Below, one piece after another: positions 10,350-20,160 of a stretch of DNA of 64,000 nt. The first letter of the stretch is position 1, and every line of letters starts with the position of its first letter. The notes under the pieces were generated by a model that saw nothing but the letters and a program-made list of their open reading frames with translations, ran no database searches and was not told where the DNA came from. Source of the stretch: PALSA-894 sp963757565. GTDB lineage: Bacteria; Pseudomonadota; Alphaproteobacteria; Rhizobiales; Xanthobacteraceae. Location: NCBI GenBank assembly GCA_963757565.1, contig CAVWSB010000006.1, positions 868,001-932,000 of the forward strand. Direction: 5' to 3'. The translations under genes were made by a program, and so were the position numbers.

Positions 10350-11024
10350 CTATGCGGCGCTGTGTGCCGCGAGCTTTTGAATTTGCTGGCCGTCTTTATC
10401 GAAATTGTCCGGCGCAAGCCAGCGCTCGAACGCGGCTTTGCGCGCCGGCCATTCCTTGTCGATGATGGAGAACCACGCCGTATCGCGGCTCTTGCGCTCT
10501 TACCACCATGTGCTGGCGGAACAGGCCTTCGTATTTGAAGCCGAAGCGCAGGGCTGCGCGCTTGCGACGGTTCATTCAGGTCGTTGCATTTCCATTCGTA
10601 GCGGCGATAGCCGAGCGAGAAGCCGTAATCGCCGATAAGATACGTGCGCCTCGGTCGCGGCGCGCGTGCGCTGGAGCGACGGCGAATACGTGATCGCGCC
10701 GACCTCGAACACGCCATTCGCCGGGCGGATTTCCATCAATGTGCAGATGGCCCTTGGCCTTGCCGTCGCTCAGATCGATGAGCGTGAACGGCACGATGTC
10801 GGTGCGTTTCACGGTTTCGTCGAGCAGCGCATCGTAAGCGGCGCTGGCTTTGCGGCTTGTCGACAGACAAGTACGCCCACAGGCTCTCGGGCGCGCCCCC
10901 GAAGCGCCGCCCAGATGTCGGCGCCGTGGCGGGCGTCCATCGGCTCGAGCCGGCAATAACGCCCTTGCAGTGTCTTGCGTGGAGGGAAAGGCGGCGGCGT
11001 CCAGTTCGAAAGATCCTCGCTCAT
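10350..11024 (-). CDS. GNAT family N-acetyltransferase (heavily frameshifted)
   Basis: About 225 aa, related to the RimJ/RimL-like group. Frames stitched together give LEPMDARHGADIWAAL, PFTLIDLSDGKAKGH, YGFSLGYRRYEWKCNDLNEP and a C-terminus ending IQKLAAHSAA. The WKCNDLNEPS segment matches the conserved WKCD.LN.ASxxAA motif of this subgroup. At least five indels occur between 10500 and 10910. The ATG overlaps the stop of the upstream gene (ATGA at 11021-11024), so the two are translationally coupled. The acceptor is unknown. Confidence 0.82.
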
Positions 11025-11866
11025 GCGTCGCGTGCCGCCTTGTCCTTGGTGAAGAACGCATTCAGGTCCGCGCCCGAAGCCGCGTCCTTGAAGCCCGCGA
11101 ACGAGCCCTGCTCGGCGATTTCCTTGGCCATGCGGATGAAGCCGCCCCAGGCCGAGCGCGCCAGCGCGCCGCCGACGCTGATACGCCGCACGCCCATGCC
11201 GGCCAGATCGTCACCGAGTGACCGAACGCCGCGCCATTGAGGAAGTTCACCGGCTTCGGCGCGACCGCCTTCACCACCGCCTCGATCTGCTCGCGCGTCT
11301 TGATGCCCGGCGCATAGAGACAATCCGCGCCAGCATCGGCGTAGGCCTTCAGCCGCGCGATCATCTGGTCGAGATCAGGCACGCCCGAAATGAAGCCCTC
11401 GGCGCGGCCGGTGAGCAGCACGTCAGGCGCGGCCTTGTCGATCGCGGCGCGCGCCGCCTTCATGCGCTCGACCGCATAGGGAATATCGTAAAGCGGCTTG
11501 TCCTTGTTGCCGGTCGAGTCCTCGATCGAGAGGCCCGCGACGCCGGTCTCGCAGCAGCGCGTGACATTCGCCGCGACGCCCGCCGGATCGTCCGCGTAAC
11601 CGCCCTCGAAGTCGGCGTTCACCGGCACGTCGGTCGGCGGCGCAAATCTCCTTCAGATGCGCCAGCACCATGTCGACGCCGACCGCATTGTCGGCATGCG
11701 CGACCGACCATGCGAAGCCGGACGAGGTCGAGGCCAGCGCCTTGAAGCCGAGACCTTGCAGATAGCGCGCCGAGCCGACGTCCCATGGGTTGGGAATGAC
11801 GAAGCAGCCGCTTTCATGCAGTCTGCGAAACGTGGCTCGCTTTTCGGCGACCGATGGACGGGGCAT
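11021..11866 (-). CDS. Isocitrate lyase/PEP mutase family protein (frameshifted)
   Basis: TIM-barrel enzyme of about 280 aa cleaving or forming C-C or C-P bonds in 2-oxo acid metabolism. Visible motifs are CFVIPNPWDVGSARYL, ALASTSSGFAWS, VPVNADFEGGYAD (metal-binding Asp), AGLSIEDSTG, LTGRAEGF and YADAGADCLYAPG. Breaks occur near 11642 and 11222. Lack of the isocitrate lyase KKCGH motif makes true isocitrate lyase unlikely; a carboxyPEP-mutase or oxaloacetate-decarboxylase-like activity fits better. It forms an overlapping pair with the GNAT gene. Confidence 0.88.
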
Positions 11867-12102
11867 GGCGGTTTCCCTGTTTGGCCGACAGCTTGCGGCG
11901 TCGAGCGTCCGGAAGACAATGCTTTTTTCTGATCGATCCGATGAGCCGGACTGATACGCGCGCAGACCGTTCAGACCCGTATTCTTAATTCGCTCCAAGC
12001 GTTCGGCACATAGGGCACGTAGGGTTACGCTCTTGCTGCGCCGCCCCGGTACATTAGAGACGGCGCGCCACACCTTGCTGGCATCGCGCTCGGAACGCGC
12101 AC

Positions 12103-13200
12103 CTACGCCTCGGCGTGCTTGCGCCATGCGTTGCAGTCGGCGATCACCGCATCCGCCATGCGTTGGGTTGCGGCGGAAAGCCAGTTTGGCAGCTTGTTGC
12201 GCGCCACGAGATCGTGCGCGATCGCCTTGCCGCCGGCCGCATTTCCGAGATGAATGTTGGCAAGCTCGTGCCCCATCGCAGCGAGCATGTCGGCGCCCAC
12301 TAGCGCCGCCAGATCGTCCGCGTCCTTCACTTCGATCTTGCGATTGTTCGGCGACAGGCGGCGAACGACGATATTGTCCTTCCGCCGGTACCAGGGATCG
12401 GGCGAGCGATGCGGCCCGGTCGCGACCTCATCGGTGCGGATCGGTTGCGCTTCTCGGCCGGGCGCCAGCGTCCATGCTGACGGCACCAGAGCCTTCGACT
12501 CGCGCACCACCGGCGCGCCGCGCCACTCGCCGCACGCCGCAAATCGCGGCCGCCCGAGACTGCCCGTGCCGGCCTGCCGCGGGCGAATCGTCAGCGTGAT
12601 CCTCTCGTCGGGCATCGCAGCCTTCAGCGCCGCCACATGATGCGCGAGCGGAGCGCCCTCCTCCAGTTCGGCGAGGTCTGTCCAGAATTCATCGCGCGCC
12701 GCGTCCTTTACCTCGACTAGCGCGCGCAGCCATTTGTGATCGCGGTCGAGCACGAAGGGCATCGGGTCTTCGAGGCCTTTGGAATAGCCCGCAATGATTG
12801 CCTTGCACACCGGCACCGGATCGGCGATTTCGTTCTCGCGCGCCAGCGCAGCGCTGGTCGCGAGCCGCACGAGATCGATCGCGTAGGGCATCTCGGCGGC
12901 TTCGTCGAAATCGTTCACGCCCCACACCAGCCGGCCGTCGGCGTCGCGCCATGTGCCGTAGTTCTCCAGATGAATGTCGCCGACCGCGAGCACAGCGGGT
13001 GCCGTCGCCAGATCGGGGCATTTCTCCAGCACCGTCTCCGACCAGCGCCAATAGGTCGCGCGCAGGAACGGGAACGCGCCCTTGGCCATTTTCTTGTGCT
13101 TCTTCTTCAGATCGTTCGCGACGAATTCAGTCTTGAGTTGCGCCTTCAGCCACGCCTCGTAGGCCTCAACCGATGCAACGATGTCCATGACGCGATCCAT
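12103..13200 (-). CDS. DUF2252 family protein
   Basis: Intact 365-aa protein. DUF2252 proteins resemble aminoglycoside-phosphotransferase-type kinases. Here AVGDIHLENYGTWRDADG has the catalytic-loop look (HxxN), followed by VNDFDEAAEMPYAIDLVRLA with the metal-binding Asp pair. Later blocks are DPWYRRKDNIVVRRLSPNNR and GHELANIHLG. Start ATG 13200 (MDRVMDIVAS) is preferred; ATG 13188 is an alternative. It is divergent from the amino-acid binding protein across 102 bases. The function of the family is unknown. Confidence 0.88.
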   Translation of the reverse strand: MDRVMDIVASVEAYEAWLKAQLKTEFVANDLKKKHKKMAKGAFPFLRATYWRWSETVLEKCPDLATAPAVLAVGDIHLENYGTWRDADGRLVWGVNDFDEAAEMPYAIDLVRLATSAALARENEIADPVPVCKAIIAGYSKGLEDPMPFVLDRDHKWLRALVEVKDAARDEFWTDLAELEEGAPLAHHVAALKAAMPDERITLTIRPRQAGTGSLGRPRFAACGEWRGAPVVRESKALVPSAWTLAPGREAQPIRTDEVATGPHRSPDPWYRRKDNIVVRRLSPNNRKIEVKDADDLAALVGADMLAAMGHELANIHLGNAAGGKAIAHDLVARNKLPNWLSAATQRMADAVIADCNAWRKHAEA

Positions 13201-13302
13201 GTGACGCGCCGGGTGAATGTCGCGCGGCGCTGCGCTATAGTCTGGCGCAACAGGCGCGCGCCGTCCAACAGGACGGCGACAGACGCCGCCGGGAGGCGAC
13301 TG

Positions 13303-14079
13303 ATGAAAACCGTGACCATCTGCGGGCTGGCGCTCGCCCTGTTTGCAGGTGGCGCATCCGCACAAGAGAGAATCATGAAAGACCTTGCACCCACCGGGAA
13401 ACTGCGCGTCGGACTCGTTTTCGCGCCCGTGATGTCGACCTTCTTCGTACTGAACGAGAACGGCAAACCGCGCGGCGTCACCGCCGATCTCGGGGCGGCG
13501 CTTGCGAGCAAGCTCGGCGTGCCGGTCGAATTCGCGCTCTATCCGAACTCCGGGCAAGTGACGGACGCGGTGGAGTCCGGTGCGGTGGACGTCGGGTTCA
13601 TGCCTGTTGATGAACAGCGCAGGAATCGCCTCGCGATCGGGCCCGACTACGTGCGTGCCGAAAGCACATACATGGTCACCGCAGCGTCCGGCGCGAAGAC
13701 CGTCGCGGACGTCGACAAGGCCGGCATGCGCGTCATCGGCATCGCCAACACGACGACCATCCGCGCAGCGGAGCGCACGTTGAAGAACACGACCATCGCG
13801 CCGATGGCATCGGTCGACGACGCGATGGCGGCGATGAAGAACGGTACGGCCGATGCCTTCGCGCTCGGGCGCGACTCGCTGCCGCCGTACGTCGCGCAGG
13901 TACCGGGCTCGCGCATGACCGACGGGCATTTCCAGCAGATGGGCATCGCGATCGCGACGCAGAAGGGAAAACCCGAAGCGCTGGCGGCAATCACAGCTTT
14001 CATGGATCAGGCCAAGAAAGACGGAACGGTGCGCAAGGCCCTCGATGCCGGCAAGTTCGACGACCCCGTTGCGCCCTAG
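13303..14079 (+). CDS. Amino-acid-type ABC transporter substrate-binding protein (SBP family 3)
   Basis: 258-aa periplasmic binding protein. The signal peptide MKTVTICGLALALFAGGASA is cleaved before QERIM. The mature part shows LRVGLVFAPVMSTFFV, GVTADLGAALASKLGV, VDVGFMPVDEQRRNRLAIGPDY and TADAFALGRDSL, typical of the polar amino-acid binding fold. A GGGAGG ribosome site lies seven bases before the ATG. No permease or ATPase gene is adjacent, so it is an orphan. Its stop overlaps the stop of the opposite-strand gene. Confidence 0.88.
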   Translation: MKTVTICGLALALFAGGASAQERIMKDLAPTGKLRVGLVFAPVMSTFFVLNENGKPRGVTADLGAALASKLGVPVEFALYPNSGQVTDAVESGAVDVGFMPVDEQRRNRLAIGPDYVRAESTYMVTAASGAKTVADVDKAGMRVIGIANTTTIRAAERTLKNTTIAPMASVDDAMAAMKNGTADAFALGRDSLPPYVAQVPGSRMTDGHFQQMGIAIATQKGKPEALAAITAFMDQAKKDGTVRKALDAGKFDDPVAP

Positions 14080-14844
14080 CGGAACGAACTGAACAGGCCG
14101 TCGAACAAACCGCGCGGCCGCATGTAAACCCGCCGCGGCGGCGGGCCGTCGTCGTCGTCATCGTCGATCTCGGGGAAGCCGCGCCGCGGCGCGGCGGCCC
14201 GCTCCTCCTCCCGGCGCTGCAATTCCTGCTGACGCCGCTCGGCGAAGAGCCTGTGTCGCTCCTCACGCCGCTGCGCGCGTTCGATGCGATGCTGCTCGCG
14301 GCGCGTGAGCGGACGAGTCTCATCCGTTGGGCGCGGGAGCGAGACCTGCCGTTCAGGACCCAGCGGCGGCGAGACCTGGGCGACGCCGGCGGAAGTCGGC
14401 GCAGCCTGCGCGTTGCCCGCGGTAGGTAAAGGCTGCTGCGGCTCGGCGGCAGGCTGAGGCGATGCGGCAATTGCGTTTTGCGACGGGCGGCGCCGGCTGG
14501 ATGACCTGAGAGGGTGCGGTCGCCTGCGGAGCGACGGGCTGAGGCTGGGTCACCGCCTGCGTCTGCGAAGCCGGCTCGGGTTTCGGGTCCGCCGGCTTGA
14601 TGGCGTCAATATTCCTGGCCAGCGTGTTGAGGTCCTTCGGTTGCGCGTCACTGGCCGGCAGCGCCGGCGCAGCGACATCCCTGACCGCCGGCGCATCCTT
14701 GGCGGCCTGGCGTTCGACCTTGTTCGGCTGATGCGGGGTTCCCGACATCATCCCTCCGATCATCACGCCGCCGCCGAATCCGACGGCAAGAATGGCCAGA
14801 ACCGTGCCGATTCCGATGAAAAACGAGCGAACTTCGATTGCCAT
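14076..14844 (-). CDS. Hypothetical single-pass membrane protein, Pro/Gln/Arg-rich (one frameshift)
   Basis: About 255 aa. One N-terminal membrane helix (FFIGIGTVLAILAVGFGGGVMIGG) is followed by a long disordered Pro/Ala/Gln linker. After an extra base near 14475 comes an Arg/Glu-rich segment (RREQHRIERAQRREERHRLF) and an Asp-rich stretch, ending near LFDGLFSSFR. I do not recognise the family. The layout, an anchor plus a periplasmic or cytoplasmic linker and a basic helix, suggests an envelope-spanning or scaffold role, but this is only inference. It follows the dehydratase gene on the same strand by 103 bases. Confidence 0.72.
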
Positions 14845-14947
14845 CGCAAGCCTCCTGCGCGGAAACGTGCGAGGGCAATGGACGTTCCCGACTGGAACCG
14901 ACGCGCGGCCGTTGAACTTTTATGATTTTCCGGCGAAGCGCCGGACC

Positions 14948-16783
14948 CTAGTGGTTATCGCGCGGGATGCCCGAAAGCTGCGCGACCTTCTGATATTTCA
15001 CCGCCGGCTTGAGCACCATGCCGTCGGAGAGCTGATCCACCATGCCGCGCTGGATTTCCTGCCACGGCGTCTGGCTCTTCGGGAAATGATAGCCGCCATG
15101 CTGCGCGAGCTTCGCGCGGCGCTCGGCCAGTTCGGCCTTCGAGATCAGGATATTCGCCGTGCCCTTGTTGAGATCGATGCGCACGCGGTCGCCGGTCTTC
15201 AGAATCGCAAGCCCGCCGCCCGCCGCCGCCTCGGGCGACGCATTCAGGATCGATGGCGAGCCCGACGTGCCGGACTGCCGCCCGTCGCCGATGCACGGCA
15301 ATGACGTGATGCCACGTTTAATCAACGCCGCGGGCGGCTGCATGTTCACGACCTCGCACGAACCCGGATAGCCGATCGGCCCGGTGCCGCGCACGAACAG
15401 CATCGTGTTCTCGTCGATCTTGAGCGCCGGATCGTCGATACGGTGGTGATAATCCTCCGGCCCGTCGAACACGACCGCCTTGCCCTCGAACGCCATCGGA
15501 TCCTTCGGGTTGATGAGATAGCGATTGCGAAATTCGTCGGAAATCACCGACAGTTTCATGATCGCCGAGTCGAACAGGTTGCCCGACAGCACCTTGAAGC
15601 CCGCCTTTTCAAGCATCGGGCTCTTGTAGGTACGGATCACGTCCGCGTCCTCGATCTTCGCGCGCTTGACGTTATCGCCCATCGTCTTGCCGTTCACGGT
15701 GAGCGCATCGTTGTGCAGCTTGCCGGCGCGGCGCAGCTCATTCATCACAGCAGGCAACCCGCCGGCGCGGAAATATTCCTCGCCGAGATATTTTCCGGCC
15801 GGCTGCATGTTCACGAGCAACGGGATATCGAGCCCGACTGTCTCCCAGTCCTCGATCGTGACCTTCACCCCGATGTGGCGCGCGATTGCATTGATGTGGA
15901 TCGGCGCATTGGTCGAGCCGCCGATCGCCGAGTTCGCCATGATGGTGTTCTCGAACGCCTCGCGCGTGAGAATGTCGGAGGGCTTCAAATCCTCCCACAC
16001 GATCTCGACCGCGCGCAGGCCGGTCTCGTAGGCGATCTGCGCGCGCTCCTTGTAGGGCGCGGGGATCGCCGCGCAGCCCGGAAGCGACATGCCGAGCGCC
16101 TCGGCGAGCGCGTTCATGGTCGAGGCCGTGCCCATGGTGTTGCAATGGCCGACGGACGGCGCTGACGCCGCCGCGATATCGACGAACTCCTGCTGGTTGA
16201 TGCGGCCGGCCGCCATTTCTTCGCGCGCCTTCCACACCGCCATGCCGGAGCCGCAGCGTTCGCCCTTCCACCAGCCGTTCAGCATCGGGCCGCCGGAGAG
16301 CACGATCGCCGGGATGTTCACCGTCGCTGCGGCCATGATGCAGGCCGGCGTGGTCTTGTCGCAGCCGGTCATCAGCACGACGCCGTCGAGCGGGTAGCCG
16401 TAGAGGATTTCGACAAGGCCGAGATAAGCGAGGTTTCGGTCCAGCGCCGCGGTCGGGCGCTTGCCGGTTTCCTGAATGGGATGCACCGGAAATTCGAACG
16501 CGATGCCGCCTGCCGCGCGAATGCCCTCGCGCACGCGGCTCGCCAGTTCAAGATGATGCCGGTTGCAGGGCGAGAGATCGGATCCGGTCTGCGCGATGCC
16601 GATGATCGGCTTGCCGGAGCGCAGCTCCTTCGGCGTCAGGCCGAAGTTCATGTAGCGCTCCAGGTAGAGCGCCGTCATGCCGGGATTTTCCGGGTTGTCG
16701 AACCAGAGCTGCGAGCGCAACTCCTTGCCGCGCGGATGGGGCGTCTTTGGCAGTTTCTTCTGCTTCTTGGCTTTCTTGGCCAT
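14948..16783 (-). CDS. IlvD/Edd family dehydratase (sugar-acid or dihydroxy-acid dehydratase)
   Basis: Intact 611-aa iron-sulfur dehydratase. Cluster cysteines are seen in SDLSPCNRHH, LMTGCDKTTPACIM and VGHCNTMGTASTMN, spaced as in arabinonate/xylonate dehydratases with a [2Fe-2S] cluster. The catalytic Ser loop is in GDGRQSGTSGSPSILNASPE. The start MAKKAKKQKK has an AGGAGGAG site, and the Lys-rich tail is typical of the sugar-acid group, which is longer than IlvD (about 560 aa). The likely reaction is dehydration of an aldonate to a 2-keto-3-deoxy acid. With the KDG kinase and KDPG aldolase elsewhere in the window this suggests sugar-acid catabolism. Confidence 0.92.
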   Translation of the reverse strand: MAKKAKKQKKLPKTPHPRGKELRSQLWFDNPENPGMTALYLERYMNFGLTPKELRSGKPIIGIAQTGSDLSPCNRHHLELASRVREGIRAAGGIAFEFPVHPIQETGKRPTAALDRNLAYLGLVEILYGYPLDGVVLMTGCDKTTPACIMAAATVNIPAIVLSGGPMLNGWWKGERCGSGMAVWKAREEMAAGRINQQEFVDIAAASAPSVGHCNTMGTASTMNALAEALGMSLPGCAAIPAPYKERAQIAYETGLRAVEIVWEDLKPSDILTREAFENTIMANSAIGGSTNAPIHINAIARHIGVKVTIEDWETVGLDIPLLVNMQPAGKYLGEEYFRAGGLPAVMNELRRAGKLHNDALTVNGKTMGDNVKRAKIEDADVIRTYKSPMLEKAGFKVLSGNLFDSAIMKLSVISDEFRNRYLINPKDPMAFEGKAVVFDGPEDYHHRIDDPALKIDENTMLFVRGTGPIGYPGSCEVVNMQPPAALIKRGITSLPCIGDGRQSGTSGSPSILNASPEAAAGGGLAILKTGDRVRIDLNKGTANILISKAELAERRAKLAQHGGYHFPKSQTPWQEIQRGMVDQLSDGMVLKPAVKYQKVAQLSGIPRDNH

Positions 16784-16885
16784 GACTTCTCCTCCTCGGG
16801 CGCGCAATTCTGCGACGTTGAATGGTTTGATTTCGCCGCGACAATGCGCTCAATGAGCGCAGCATTGCAAGGGAGCGACGTCGGC

Positions 16886-17332
16886 ATGTGGGATCAGTTG
16901 TTCGCCGGCGGCATCGTCAGTTTCATCAATTTTGGTATCCACGCGCTGGTGAGCGGCGTGGTCATCGAAGCGACGAGGCGCACCGCCGCCCGCACCGATC
17001 ATCTGCACGCTTTCTTCCGCATGTCGGCGCTGCTGACGGTGACAATGATCTGCCTGATGATCGCTCACGTATGCGAGATCGGCCTTTGGTCCGTTTACTA
17101 CGAATTCGCTGGAATCAAATTCAAGTCCGCGACACCGTTCGAGTTCGCGTTCGAGAACTACACCGCGCTCGGCTACGGCGACCCGGTCCCGCCCGAGGGC
17201 AAGCGGCTGGTCGGTCCGATCACGGCACTCAACGGCCTGTTGCTTGTCGGGTGGTCTGTCGCGATCATCTTCGAGGTAATGCGCATGGCCGAGGTGCGGG
17301 TCGGCCGCCTGACCGAGAAGGATGAAAGCTAG
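16886..17332 (+). CDS. Small two-helix potassium channel-like protein
   Basis: 148 aa with three hydrophobic stretches: FAGGIVSFINFGIHALVSGV, LLTVTMICLMIAHVCEIGLW and ITALNGLLLVGWSVAIIFEV. Between the last two is a pore-loop-like segment, FENYTALGYGD, close to the K+ selectivity filter TxGYGD. The start at 16886 is chosen because an AGGGAG site lies ten bases upstream. An in-frame ATG at 16856 would add ten residues. It is divergent from the dehydratase. Ion selectivity is inferred only from the filter motif. Confidence 0.82.
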   Translation: MWDQLFAGGIVSFINFGIHALVSGVVIEATRRTAARTDHLHAFFRMSALLTVTMICLMIAHVCEIGLWSVYYEFAGIKFKSATPFEFAFENYTALGYGDPVPPEGKRLVGPITALNGLLLVGWSVAIIFEVMRMAEVRVGRLTEKDES

Positions 17333-17337
17333 AGACC

Positions 17338-18336
17338 TTATTCGGGCCGAGCGCGCCTTGCGGCGATCCGTTGCGGCGCCGGACGTTTCACGTCCCAGAC
17401 CAGACCAAGTTTTTCGAACAGCCGGATCGTCAGGAAACCAAGATCGAACTGACGCCAGGAATGGCCGAATGCCGCCGAATACGGAAAGGCGTGATGGTTG
17501 TTGTGCCAGCCCTCGCCCCAGGTGAACAGACTGACGATCCAGTTATTGCGGCTGTTGTCGCCGCGCGTCTGAAATGGCCGCGCGCCGTAGAGATGCGAGA
17601 AGGAATTGATGGCGGAAATCGATTGCGCGACCACGAACATGCGCACGACACCGCCCCACAGGAATCCCGTGAGCGCGCCGATCAGGCTTTGTGTGAGCAG
17701 TCCGCCGATCAATGCGGGAATCGCGAGCCCGGCCAACACCCAGAGATAATAATACTTGTTGACCCGAACCATCGTCCGGTCGGCCATCAGGTCCGGGACA
17801 TAATGATGGACGTTCGGATAGTCGTGCCGCGCCATCCAGGTGAGTTGCGCATGCCAGAAGCCGCGCAGGCGGCCGCGCCAGCCGCTGCCGTGTAGCATCG
17901 GCGAGTGCGAATCCCCCTCCCGGTCGGAAAGTTCGTGATGACGCCGGTGAAACGCCGACCACGAAATCGCCGGACCGCGCCCCGCCATGGCGCCGAGGAT
18001 CTGCAGCGTGACCGCGACCGGCTCCGAGGTTGAGAACGCGCGGTGCGTGAACAGCCGGTGATAGCCGACCGTGATGCCTAGTCCGGTCAAAAGCCATAAT
18101 GCGAAGAACAGCCCGATATCGAGTGCGCTGATCGGCACGGTCCGGGCCACCAGCAGCGCCGCAACGGTGCCGACGGCGGGCAGGATGTCGAGCAACACGA
18201 AATGCCGGAGTTGCATCCGGTGGAAATACCGGCTCGCAAAGACCGTCGCGTCGCGGGTCCGCCGCGGCCTTGTAGTCGCGGGCGTTTCGGCCGGCTGCAA
18301 TCCGGCCAGCGTATCTCCGGCGGAGGAATTCAGCAT
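17338..18336 (-). CDS. Acyl-CoA desaturase (delta-9 type fatty acid desaturase)
   Basis: 332-aa membrane di-iron enzyme that introduces a cis double bond in acyl chains. The three histidine boxes are GYHRLFTHRAF, SAFHRRHHELSD and EGWHNNHHAFPYSA. Hydrophobic pairs surround them (ILPAVGTVAALLVART, IGLFFALWLLTGLGITV, LAGLAIPALIGGLLTQSLIG). The N-terminal 30 residues are polar and variable. It ends six bases from the convergent channel gene. Roles in membrane fluidity control are typical; no regulatory site was recognised upstream. Confidence 0.93.
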   Translation of the reverse strand: MLNSSAGDTLAGLQPAETPATTRPRRTRDATVFASRYFHRMQLRHFVLLDILPAVGTVAALLVARTVPISALDIGLFFALWLLTGLGITVGYHRLFTHRAFSTSEPVAVTLQILGAMAGRGPAISWSAFHRRHHELSDREGDSHSPMLHGSGWRGRLRGFWHAQLTWMARHDYPNVHHYVPDLMADRTMVRVNKYYYLWVLAGLAIPALIGGLLTQSLIGALTGFLWGGVVRMFVVAQSISAINSFSHLYGARPFQTRGDNSRNNWIVSLFTWGEGWHNNHHAFPYSAAFGHSWRQFDLGFLTIRLFEKLGLVWDVKRPAPQRIAARRARPE

Positions 18337-18480
18337 GCGTTTTCCGTCACTCCGCGGCGCCGCCGGCTCCTTCCGGACGGCGCTTCAACTCGTCTTTCCC
18401 AGCAAGGGATGAAACTAGCCTTGGATTGCGGATGTGACTATACCCGAGCCAACATCGCATGGGGAGAACGAGGAAACGTC

Positions 18481-19662
18481 ATGCTGAAGACTGTCGCGGA
18501 CTTTGACCGGATCGGCGAAGAAAATGCCTTCGCGGTTCTCGCGCGCGCAACGGCGCTTGCAGCCCAGGGTCGCGACATCATCAACCTTGGCATCGGCCAG
18601 CCGGACTTTCGCACGCCAGACCATATCGCCGAAGCCGCCATCAAGGCGATCCGCGACGGACATCACGGCTACACGGCCGCGACCGGCATCCTGCCGCTGC
18701 GCGAGGCGGTCGCCGCCGACCTGCACAAGCGCTTCAAGGTGACGGTGTCGCCGGATGAAGTGATGATCATGCCGGGCGGCAAGCCCACCATGTACATGGC
18801 GATCCTGATGTTCGGCGAGCCCGGAGCCGAGATCATGTATCCGGATCCCGGTTTTCCGATCTACCGCTCGATGATCGAGTTCACCGGCGCGAAGCCGATC
18901 CCGATTCCAATCCGCGAGGAAAACGGATTCGCGTTCTCCGCCGACGAAACACTGAAGCTCATCACCGACAAGACGCGCCTCATCATCATCAACTCGCCCG
19001 CAAACCCGACCGGCGGCGTCACGCCGAAGACCGAGATCGACAAGTTCGTCGCGGGACTGGAGAAGTGGCCGAACGTCGCGGTCATGTCGGACGAGATCTA
19101 CGACCAGATGACCTATGACGGCGAGACGCACGTCTGCCTGCTGTCATACCCGTCGATCCGCGACCGCCTGATCCTGCTCAATGGCTGGTCCAAGACCTAC
19201 GCGATGACCGGTTGGCGGCTCGGCTATGCGGTGTGGCCGGGCAAGCTCTACGACTATGCGCGCAAGCTCGCCGTGAACCTCTATTCCTGCGTCAACGCGC
19301 CAACGCAATTCGCCGGGCTCGCGGCGCTGACCGGCCCGCAGGATGCCGCCCACGAGATGGTCGCCGAGTTCGATAAGCGGCGGAAGATCGTGGTCGACGG
19401 GTTGAACAAGCTGCCCGGCGTGTCGTGCATCATGCCGAAGGGTGCGTTCTACGCGTTTCCGAACGTGAAGCGCACCGGCTGGAAGGCGAAGCCGCTCGCC
19501 TCCTCGCTGCTGGAGGATTCAGGCGTTGCGTTAATCGGCGGGCCCGACTTCGGAATTCTCGGTGAAGGCTACGTCCGCGTGTCCTACGCGAACTCGACCG
19601 AGAATATCCTTAAGGCACTCGACCGGATGGGGGAATTCCTGGCGAGCCGCAAGGCCGCCTAG
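18481..19662 (+). CDS. Pyridoxal-phosphate aminotransferase, class I/II
   Basis: 393-aa cytosolic aminotransferase of the aspartate aminotransferase fold. The PLP lysine is Lys238 in NGWSKTYAMTGWRLG. The substrate and cofactor motifs are NLGIGQPDFRTP, INSPANPTGGV, AVMSDEIYDQMTY and the C-terminal Arg in GYVRVSYANS. The start at 18481 lies seven bases after a GAGGA-type site. It is divergent from the desaturase. The amino donor is not determined. The stop TAG is shared as a CTAG palindrome with the stop of the opposite gene. Confidence 0.93.
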   Translation: MLKTVADFDRIGEENAFAVLARATALAAQGRDIINLGIGQPDFRTPDHIAEAAIKAIRDGHHGYTAATGILPLREAVAADLHKRFKVTVSPDEVMIMPGGKPTMYMAILMFGEPGAEIMYPDPGFPIYRSMIEFTGAKPIPIPIREENGFAFSADETLKLITDKTRLIIINSPANPTGGVTPKTEIDKFVAGLEKWPNVAVMSDEIYDQMTYDGETHVCLLSYPSIRDRLILLNGWSKTYAMTGWRLGYAVWPGKLYDYARKLAVNLYSCVNAPTQFAGLAALTGPQDAAHEMVAEFDKRRKIVVDGLNKLPGVSCIMPKGAFYAFPNVKRTGWKAKPLASSLLEDSGVALIGGPDFGILGEGYVRVSYANSTENILKALDRMGEFLASRKAA

Positions 19663-20048
19663 GCGGTCACGTCGAGCGTCGCGCCCGGCCCTTTTTCGCG
19701 CGATGAAAAGATGCTCGGCGCTTTCAGCGGGCGCTTCGACGTGCTGCTCTCGGCCGGTTCGCTGGGCGGGGTACGCCTGATCTCGGACAGTGCCTGCTGC
19801 GCCATTCCGATATCGCCGGATTGCAGCGCGTCGCCGATCTTGCCCAGCGCTTGCGCAACGCTCCCGTTGGGAAGCCCGCGCACAACGTCGGCGGCAGCGC
19901 TGTTCACGAAGCTATCGTAGGTTTTTTGCGCCGCCGGCAAATTGCCGGCATTCACGGTTCTGACGAGTTGAACGAACTGCTGCCATCCGTCGTCGTCCTG
20001 CCCGGACAAGCGCGGGTTGACGGATATCGAGACCGGGGAAATGGACAA
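19659..20048 (-). CDS. Hypothetical protein, 129 aa
   Basis: Intact frame with no signal peptide, membrane helix or cysteine. The N-terminal half (GQDDDGWQQFVQLVRTVNAGNL, then AAQKTYDSFVNSAA) looks like two amphipathic helices of a tetratricopeptide-like unit. The C-terminal 40 residues are low-complexity Ser/Pro/Arg. The pattern of counting or storing repeats (ALGKIGDALQSGDIGMAQQALSEI) suggests a small helical adaptor. I do not recognise a named family. It converges on the aminotransferase with overlapping stops. Confidence 0.72.
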   Translation of the reverse strand: MSISPVSISVNPRLSGQDDDGWQQFVQLVRTVNAGNLPAAQKTYDSFVNSAAADVVRGLPNGSVAQALGKIGDALQSGDIGMAQQALSEIRRTPPSEPAESSTSKRPLKAPSIFSSREKGPGATLDVTA

Positions 20049-20160
20049 CGCCTACTCCACGCACAGATCGGTGACACGCCGACTGTAGCTCCGGCGGACG
20101 TAGCGCACCATCGTGAAGCCTACGTAAACACGACCACCCGAACGCGGGAGGTACGTAGTT

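Noticed and set aside
11021..11866. True isocitrate lyase (aceA)
   Set aside because: The length (about 280 aa) and the lack of the KKCGH motif point to the PEP-mutase-like group instead.
12103..13929. Long minus-strand frame extending the DUF2252 gene upstream past 13200
   Set aside because: The extension overlaps the binding-protein gene on the plus strand and has no conserved sequence; ATG 13200 gives the family start.
20049..20160. Regulatory site made of repeated TACGTA-like sequences
   Set aside because: Several TACGTA-like palindromes are present, but I could not match them to a known operator or promoter class.
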